Source: Dioscorea cayenensis subsp. rotundata
Taxonomy: Eukaryota > Streptophyta > Magnoliopsida > Dioscoreales > Dioscoreaceae
Assembly: GCF_009730915.1 (NCBI RefSeq)
Contig: NC_052486.1
Span: 21,791,589-21,855,588 of the forward strand
Length of the DNA: 64,000 nt
Direction of reading: 5' to 3'
The notes below the pieces were generated by a model that saw nothing but the letters and a program-made list of their open reading frames with translations, was not told where the DNA came from and ran no database searches. The position numbers and the translations under genes are program-made. Below, one piece after another: positions 57,839-64,000 of this stretch. Each line of letters begins with the position of its first letter. Position 1 is the stretch's first letter.

Positions 57839-60551
57839 CTATGCCCAAATCCGTTTCTTTGGGAGGAGATCTAGTGTTTTGATTTCATCTATTTTAGCAG
57901 CCACAATGAAATCATTCAAACTCAGACCACCTGCAAACAGAATTATCGGAGGGATAAGTGATCTCGTAGAATTTAAAATATGAGCATGGATATATTTCAA
58001 TTACTTAATGTGATGGTAGAGAAACTAATTGGATCAAATACGCAGAACTTTACATCTAATTGGCAGAACGGCGGTACACCATATAGCCATAAGAATGTCG
58101 AGGCAAAAAAATCAAAATAAAGATAAGGACATGCATCTAAGAAAACTCTATTGAGTTAATATATACATTTGTCTCTGTTCCAGTTCAAGCCAAGGAATTT
58201 GATTACATATGGCTTCACATTGAACAAAGCTATGACTACCCCACCTCTACCGATGATTTAAGTTGGCTATCCAAATTCATCGACAACAATCTTTCTCACA
58301 AAAGCTACACTCTACAAACTAATTCTTTTCCAACTGCTACATTGCAACTTCCATAAGATTCCCAATAATTAAAATAAAATAAAATAAAACATTCATAAGA
58401 ACCATCCAGTATAATGATCCATCAATTTATTCTCAAATGGTTCATACTTGAGCTCCTCACTCTGTCCCTATATGGCAAGCATCTTATATGTGGGAAGATT
58501 ATGTGACAATGGACGTTAATGAATACGACAATGTAGTGGAAAACAACCGAACTAAAAGTTTGCTTTTGTTACTCTTTAAATTTTTTGCGTTTAAAGTCTC
58601 TTCATATATTTAGGAAACAATGATATGCAGCAGTTTAACACTGAAGGCATAACTTTTGCAAATGTTCTTCAGGAATGTCTATAAATCTATGTTCTTAACA
58701 TGCTGTACGTTATGAATTTGCACATGCTCTGCTCATGCACATGGTCAAGGTCCAAGACCTTTCTATAGTTCAGTTTAAAGTTTAAATTAGAATTGCATCA
58801 AATATAACATCTAACCAGCCATTTAATTCCATTTTGTTCCAACAAAGTAAAATCACATCATCAAAGGATAGCACCAACAAGAAATCGCTTAATATAGAAC
58901 AGTTACCAGAAGACAAGCAGACCTCCAATAACCCACAATAAAACCTAAACTTTGGCTGGTTTCATTTACTCGGGAATCTCCCAGCTCAAAAAACAAAATC
59001 AAGTTAAACATTAAGTTAGGTCGTCAATGATTCCCTCCATAAGCGAAAAACCATACTCTTGACATTTGAAGTGCTCTTGTCATTGGCAGTGCCAACATTA
59101 AATATGGCATCTCCAGTATAATAAGTGTTTGTACGGGCATAAAATAGCCAAAATATTATGCCTTTCTGATATGAAAGGCAAAATATATTCATTTGGAAGC
59201 AACCCCACAACCAACAAATCAAGTAAAAACCAGAAGAATAAAGGCAAACCAACACTATATGCACACATGCTGCTACAGTAAAATTTAAAAAAAAAAATCA
59301 AAAACAATGACATTGACATACTAAAATATGGCCACTTAGATAAAATTGAACAACAAACAAATTCTGATTAGAAATGCATAGATGATCGAGTAAGGAGGAT
59401 AAAATTCATAGAGAGAAAAGGAGGCAAATAAGCGATTGTTTAGTTCTACTGACCTATTGAAGCAGTCCATAGCTCTGCTCTGACTTGATTGGGGTGTTCC
59501 AAATGAAGATCTGGATAATGTCCAGCTTCATCCACAACTCTATAAATTCTATTAATAAGCTCTATTCCACATCCATAGTCCCTTGCTTTCCATAGACACT
59601 GGAGTCTTGTTCCTCCATCACCATCTACTAGCCTCCAACCCACAACCTACTGTAGATACAATATAAATTAAAAATCTACAAACAAAACAATTAAGAAACA
59701 ATGCAGTCAGACATAACAGAAACACAAGAATCACAGTTAAAATTTTCTCCTTGGAACTTCCAAGTATACATCAATGGTTTACTACCTCAAAATGCCAATG
59801 AATTACAGAATAAATACAAGCAGTGTTTATCGTAAACCCCAACAGCTACTACACTGTCTACCCATAACATTTTTGTAGCCATAACCGAAACACAAGAAGA
59901 AAAATGAAAACTTTCTCCTTGGGACTTCAATACACATCCATGATTTACCACATCAACCACTAATGAATTTCAGAATAAATACAAGCAACATTTCACATGC
60001 GAATAACAAACATATCGCCAGTGACTCTTCTACGTTCCAAGCAATATTTATGTCTCATTTTAAAAATTTTCAGCTTTTCATGCTGGCTACTTAAACATGA
60101 ATTCACTCCACTATGAAAGAACAAATCATACAAAAAAATGCGAGCTTTCAAGACTCAGGAAATAGATAGAAGAACTTAAAAGGGGATTGAATTAAAAGAC
60201 CTTCCTGAGCAGCTTCTCCGCTTCCTCAAAGGGCAAAGGGGGCTGGGAGGGAGAGATGGGCTGGCAGCTCTGCTGGGCAAGGGAGAGAGCAGCGAGATTG
60301 GGAATAAGGATCTTGTGCTCCGTGTCCCAATTTCCAACAATATTCTCGCAGAAGTTGGACTCGATCTCAGCCGGAAAAGGATCCCTAGCACCGAAATCGC
60401 CCAAGAAATCCCCGCCCATGGCCAGAACACCACGATTCCGGTCTCCTCCTCTCCGCAGAGTAGGAGAGCACGGCAATGAAGAAGATCTACGGCGCAATGG
60501 ATTGGTTGGCAGTGCGAAAGAGATAGGGTTTGAGAGGAACGAGGACGCCAT
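57839..60551 (-). CDS. Plastid-type pterin-4a-carbinolamine dehydratase-like protein (SDIRIP1/RAF2-like)
   Basis: Three exons (60201-60551, 59454-59646, 57839-57930) join without frame breaks to 211 residues. Residues 1 to about 40 are Ser/Arg-rich with few acids, like a chloroplast transit peptide. A linker follows, then the PCD fold from residue 118 (VVGWRLV) to the end, with WKARDYGCGIELINRI, AGHYPDLHLEHPNQVRAELW and GGLSLNDFIVAAKIDEI. In true dehydratases the active site has HHP and a later TH; here these read HYP (160-162) and TA, so catalysis is doubtful. Plant members include SDIRIP1 (stress signalling) and maize RAF2 (Rubisco assembly). I chose the ATG at 60551; one at 60620 adds a Leu-rich start unlike relatives. 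Confidence 0.88.
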
Positions 60552-60629
60552 TGATGCGAGTGATGAGAGCTCGAAGAGAAGAAGAAGAAGATGAAGAAGC
60601 TTATCCGTTTCGAAAAGCACTGGTTCTCT

Positions 60630-61310
60630 GTTAACCGTTTCCCTTTTCGTTTCCCATTGAGTTATGCGTTTCCCTTTTTTTGTTTTTTTTTTCTTAATGA
60701 AAAAATTAATAAGAAAATTTTATAATTAGTTAAAAATATTTAGAAGGTAGGAAATTTTATGATTTTATTTATTATTGAATATTTTTCCTTTTTCGTATCC
60801 TATTGAGCTATGTGTTTCCCATTTATATGCTTTTTTTCTTAATGAAAAATTAATAAGAAAATTCTAAAATTAATTAAAAATAGGTATTTAGAAGGTTAAA
60901 AATTGTATGATTTTATTTATTATTGAATATTTGCTTGTTAACCATTTCCCTTTTCGTTTCCCATTGAGTTATGCGGATCCCTTTTTTTTCTTAATGAAAA
61001 AATTAATAAGAAAATTTTAAAATTAATTAAAAATATTTAAAAGGTTGGAAATTTTATGATTTTATTTATTATTGAGTATTTGTTTGTTAACCGGTTCCTT
61101 TTGTGCGTATCCCATTGAGTTATGCGTTTCCTTTTATGTTTTTTTTAATGAAAAAATTAATAAGAAAATTCTAAAATTAATTAAAAATATTTAGAAGGTT
61201 AGAAATTTTATGATTTTATTTATTATTGAGTATTTTTTTTCTTGTGTGATAAATGCGTATCATTTGAAATTTTAAAATAAATTAAAAATATTTAGGAGGT
61301 TATAAAGAAA
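60630..61310. repeat. ~150-bp tandem repeat, four copies and a partial fifth
   Basis: Copies begin near 60630, 60783, 60937 and 61086, with a degenerate part to about 61310. Each has GTTAACCGTTTCCCTTTTCG or a variant, CCCATTGAGTTATGCGT, AATGAAAAAATTAATAAGAA, AATTAAAAATATTTAGAAGG and ATTTTATTTATTATTGA. The first copy starts about 80 bases before the PCD-like start codon, so the array forms its upstream region. Confidence 0.92.
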
Positions 61311-64000
61311 ATGTTTTCATTATATGAGAATTATGGTTTTGTTTAATATTTGTGTAATAAGTTTATATTTGAGAAAATAATTATGGTTTTTTAAAAGGGA
61401 GAAAATAAAAAAAAAAATTTAACTAATAAAATTATGATTTTATTTATAATTGAGTTATTATTAGTTGCATAATAAATGTGTAAGAAATATTTAGAACAAT
61501 TTATTTATTTTATTTTATTGTTTATCTGCCTTTGCTTTTTCTATTGTGATCTTTTAGAGGAACAATTAATTAAATAAATATTTAAAAGAATTAAAAAAAA
61601 TAACAACAATAACCATGAGTTCCAACTATTCAAGACCAACCTAAAGAATTCTTTCTTTCCTTAGTGCTTTATCAAGGGTTATAAGGCTGATAATTCAAGC
61701 TTAAACATGTCATTTTGTAAAATTATTACTAACCATTTTTTATGTATATGTTTTTATTTTCTCCAACATTTCACTTTGAAAAGCTTCCACTTTATTATGA
61801 GGGCATCTACTATTTGTCTAAAAATATATTCATATCATCTTAATTGATTTTATCTTTAACTTATCAATAATAGTTATTACTTCTAATTTATTTTGAATAA
61901 ATTTATTTTTTAATTGGTCTTTTTCTAATATCTATATATGCTTTTTCATCTCAATTCACCCATTCTATAATTATCTTATTTTTTAACTACCCAATATTGT
62001 GATCTGCATAACATAATTAGACTAACAACTATTCAATAAAACTTGTTTTACAATATAAAAGGTATTGTATAATCAAATAAAACTCAACGATAATTCTTTA
62101 TAATGAAATCTATTTAATACTATTTGTGATATTTTTTTTATAAATTTTAATATAATATTAGATTATAAATCTTAAGTATCAAAAATTGATGCCTCTATCC
62201 ATCTCAGTATTAAAATAGACATTAAGAGAAATAATAATAATAATTTTCCAAAATAAAAAAAATAAAAGTGTTAGAAAGGTTAGAAGCACTTGCCACTTGC
62301 CATAAAAGAAATACATACAAATATATATATATATAGGTAGATAGATGTATATACATACACGGAGAAAAGTGAGTGAAATGAATGAGTCATAAACAAACAT
62401 ATTGAAATATTGAAATATTTGAAAGTGGTATAGGCTGCCAAGTTAAACATCTTTAAAGTCAAGTTGGAGGAATAATACAGAGCACTTTAGACCAAATAAG
62501 TCACCATCTTTATTAGACCCAAAAAAAGAATACAACATCTCAACTAAAATACATAGTGCCATGACCTTTCCTATGTGGTCCTCTTCCTTCATTTACATCA
62601 TTGCATGGTCCCTGTCCCTTCCTAAGCTCTAATTGTCACTAGGCTACACATTAGTCTTGACCCAAAAAATATCCCCACTTTTACTATAATCAATGCTATA
62701 TATATATATAATTATTAACAAAAAATAGAGTAAAGGAAGTCCGTCTAACCTTTTCAATTCCATAAAAAACACCTCAAATTTATTATATTTAAAAAATATT
62801 TACTTTTTTAAAAAATTATTTTTAAATAGAAATTATGATAAAATAATATAATTTACTTACTAACAAAAGATATGTGTAGAATAAAAAGTGAGTGTTTCGA
62901 GGAGATGTGCATTCGTGGTATGTGGCAGGTAGAGCTTGCCTCCTTAACGTACTTAAGTTAATAGGTTCTTATGTCTCGTGTAAAGAGTACGAACTTATTC
63001 TTTATCAACAAATTTGTACCTAGTTGTAATTGTGGTTGAGCTTGCTTGATGTGGCATTAGACTTCTTTAGGGTACACACACGATGTATTAGCATGCGATT
63101 GAGACTGTGATAGTTATGGTAACAATGAATATAAGGCCATTTTCGATATTTAAAATATTTTTCCATTTGACGAGAATTCAGTAGAGAAAATTTCAAAAAG
63201 CAGAATTTAAAAAATAAAAATATCAAAGGGATGATAGGTAAAGTTGAAAATTTTCAGGGACTGATAGGTGATTTTACCCCAAAAAAATACCATGTATTTA
63301 ATTTTAAAAATAATAAAAACTTGATAAACTGACCTTACAACCTGTAAATTATACATCAACTTCAGAGAAAACTTTGATACTAATATCTCTTAACAATTAA
63401 ACTTAGATTATATCAAAACGCATTATAAAAAATTAATTATTTTATTGATTAACTAAAAAACAATGATATTAGTATATGGTTTCAAGAGATGCAACGATAT
63501 TTTAGTATAAAATTAGGGTGTAAAAGTTTTTTTTAAATAAAACTTATGTAGAAAAATAATAAATACTAAAAACATTTATAATCTCGGGTTTCTTATTTTC
63601 GCATATGTATTTTTCCTTTAAAAAATAATTAATTTTTTGGCCAATTATTTAAATAAAATTTGCTAAGTAATTTTTATTATGTTTACTATTTATTATATCT
63701 GTAAAATATACAACATTGATAATATGAGAATAATATATTTTTCATGGAAAACAAGTTGATATTAATTTTCATATAAGAAATTTTAAACCCATCTTATTAT
63801 AATCTAGAGTATAGACCATCATACGAAGATAATATATTTATACATTAAAAATAAAAATTGAAATCACGTTTATATAAATTTTAAAATTTTTAACCAAATT
63901 TGTATTTGTCATTATAAAAAAACACTAAATTATTTATTAGTCCCTCCATACTCTCATCATGTAGGCTTATTAGTCCTTAAGCATTTCTAATAAATCAATA
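61311..64000. other. AT-rich region to the end of the window
   Basis: No gene is recognised. A block near 62890-63290 is less AT-rich and ends in GGGACTGATAGGTGATTTTA, a form common at ends of plant non-coding repeats. No partner end is found in the window. Confidence 0.5.

Noticed and set aside
60633-61235. CRISPR-like regular repeats
   Set aside because: Contiguous ~150-bp tandem copies without unique spacers in a plant nuclear genome are an ordinary tandem duplication.

Overview
The window is nuclear DNA of a flowering plant. Genes are split by GT-AG introns, several first exons are GC-rich, and gene-poor stretches are very AT-rich with many (TA)n tracts and transposon debris. The protein families (PMEI, GATA, R2R3-MYB, ATL and BOI RING ligases, an SDIRIP1/RAF2-like protein) are plant ones. 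GC-rich first exons suggest a monocot outside the grasses, possibly yam-like, but that is a weak inference. I saw no rRNA, tRNA or CRISPR array.

Layout. 0-8.5 kb is a transposon-battered PMEI cluster. It holds a stray piece of the PIG-U gene, a CACTA-type element that cuts off a PMEI pseudogene, a deleted Copia element with perfect target-site duplications, a 5'-truncated LINE, tandem repeats and one intact PMEI gene. 8.9-11.3 kb is repeat-like. 12.8-14.8 kb is a small GATA-factor gene (minus) whose only intron contains, in antisense, two broken R2R3-MYB pieces and an 830-bp triplet-phase minisatellite. 17.7-24.1 kb is the 14-exon PIG-U gene (plus). 26.8-27.8 kb is an ATL-type RING-H2 gene (minus). 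30.6-37.3 kb is a head-to-head pair, ALG8 (minus) and mitochondrial ATP synthase delta' (plus), with 289 bp between start codons. 38.1-41.9 kb is a five-coding-exon gene with an LRP1/SHI-type zinc finger. 42-50.7 kb is an AT-rich gene desert with MITE-like hairpins. 51.4-52.7 kb is a BOI-type RING gene with a foldback element upstream. 57.8-60.6 kb is a plastid-type pterin carbinolamine dehydratase-like gene (minus) with a ~150-bp tandem repeat at its 5' end. The rest is AT-rich.

The genes form no pathway. PIG-U (GPI transamidase) and ALG8 (N-glycan precursor assembly) both act at the ER membrane, and ATP synthase delta' acts in mitochondria. Three genes (ATL, ALG8, BOI) each need single-base corrections to keep their family reading frame, while six others are clean. 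This points to assembly indels, or to decay. The most unusual structure is the MYB-derived minisatellite inside the GATA intron.
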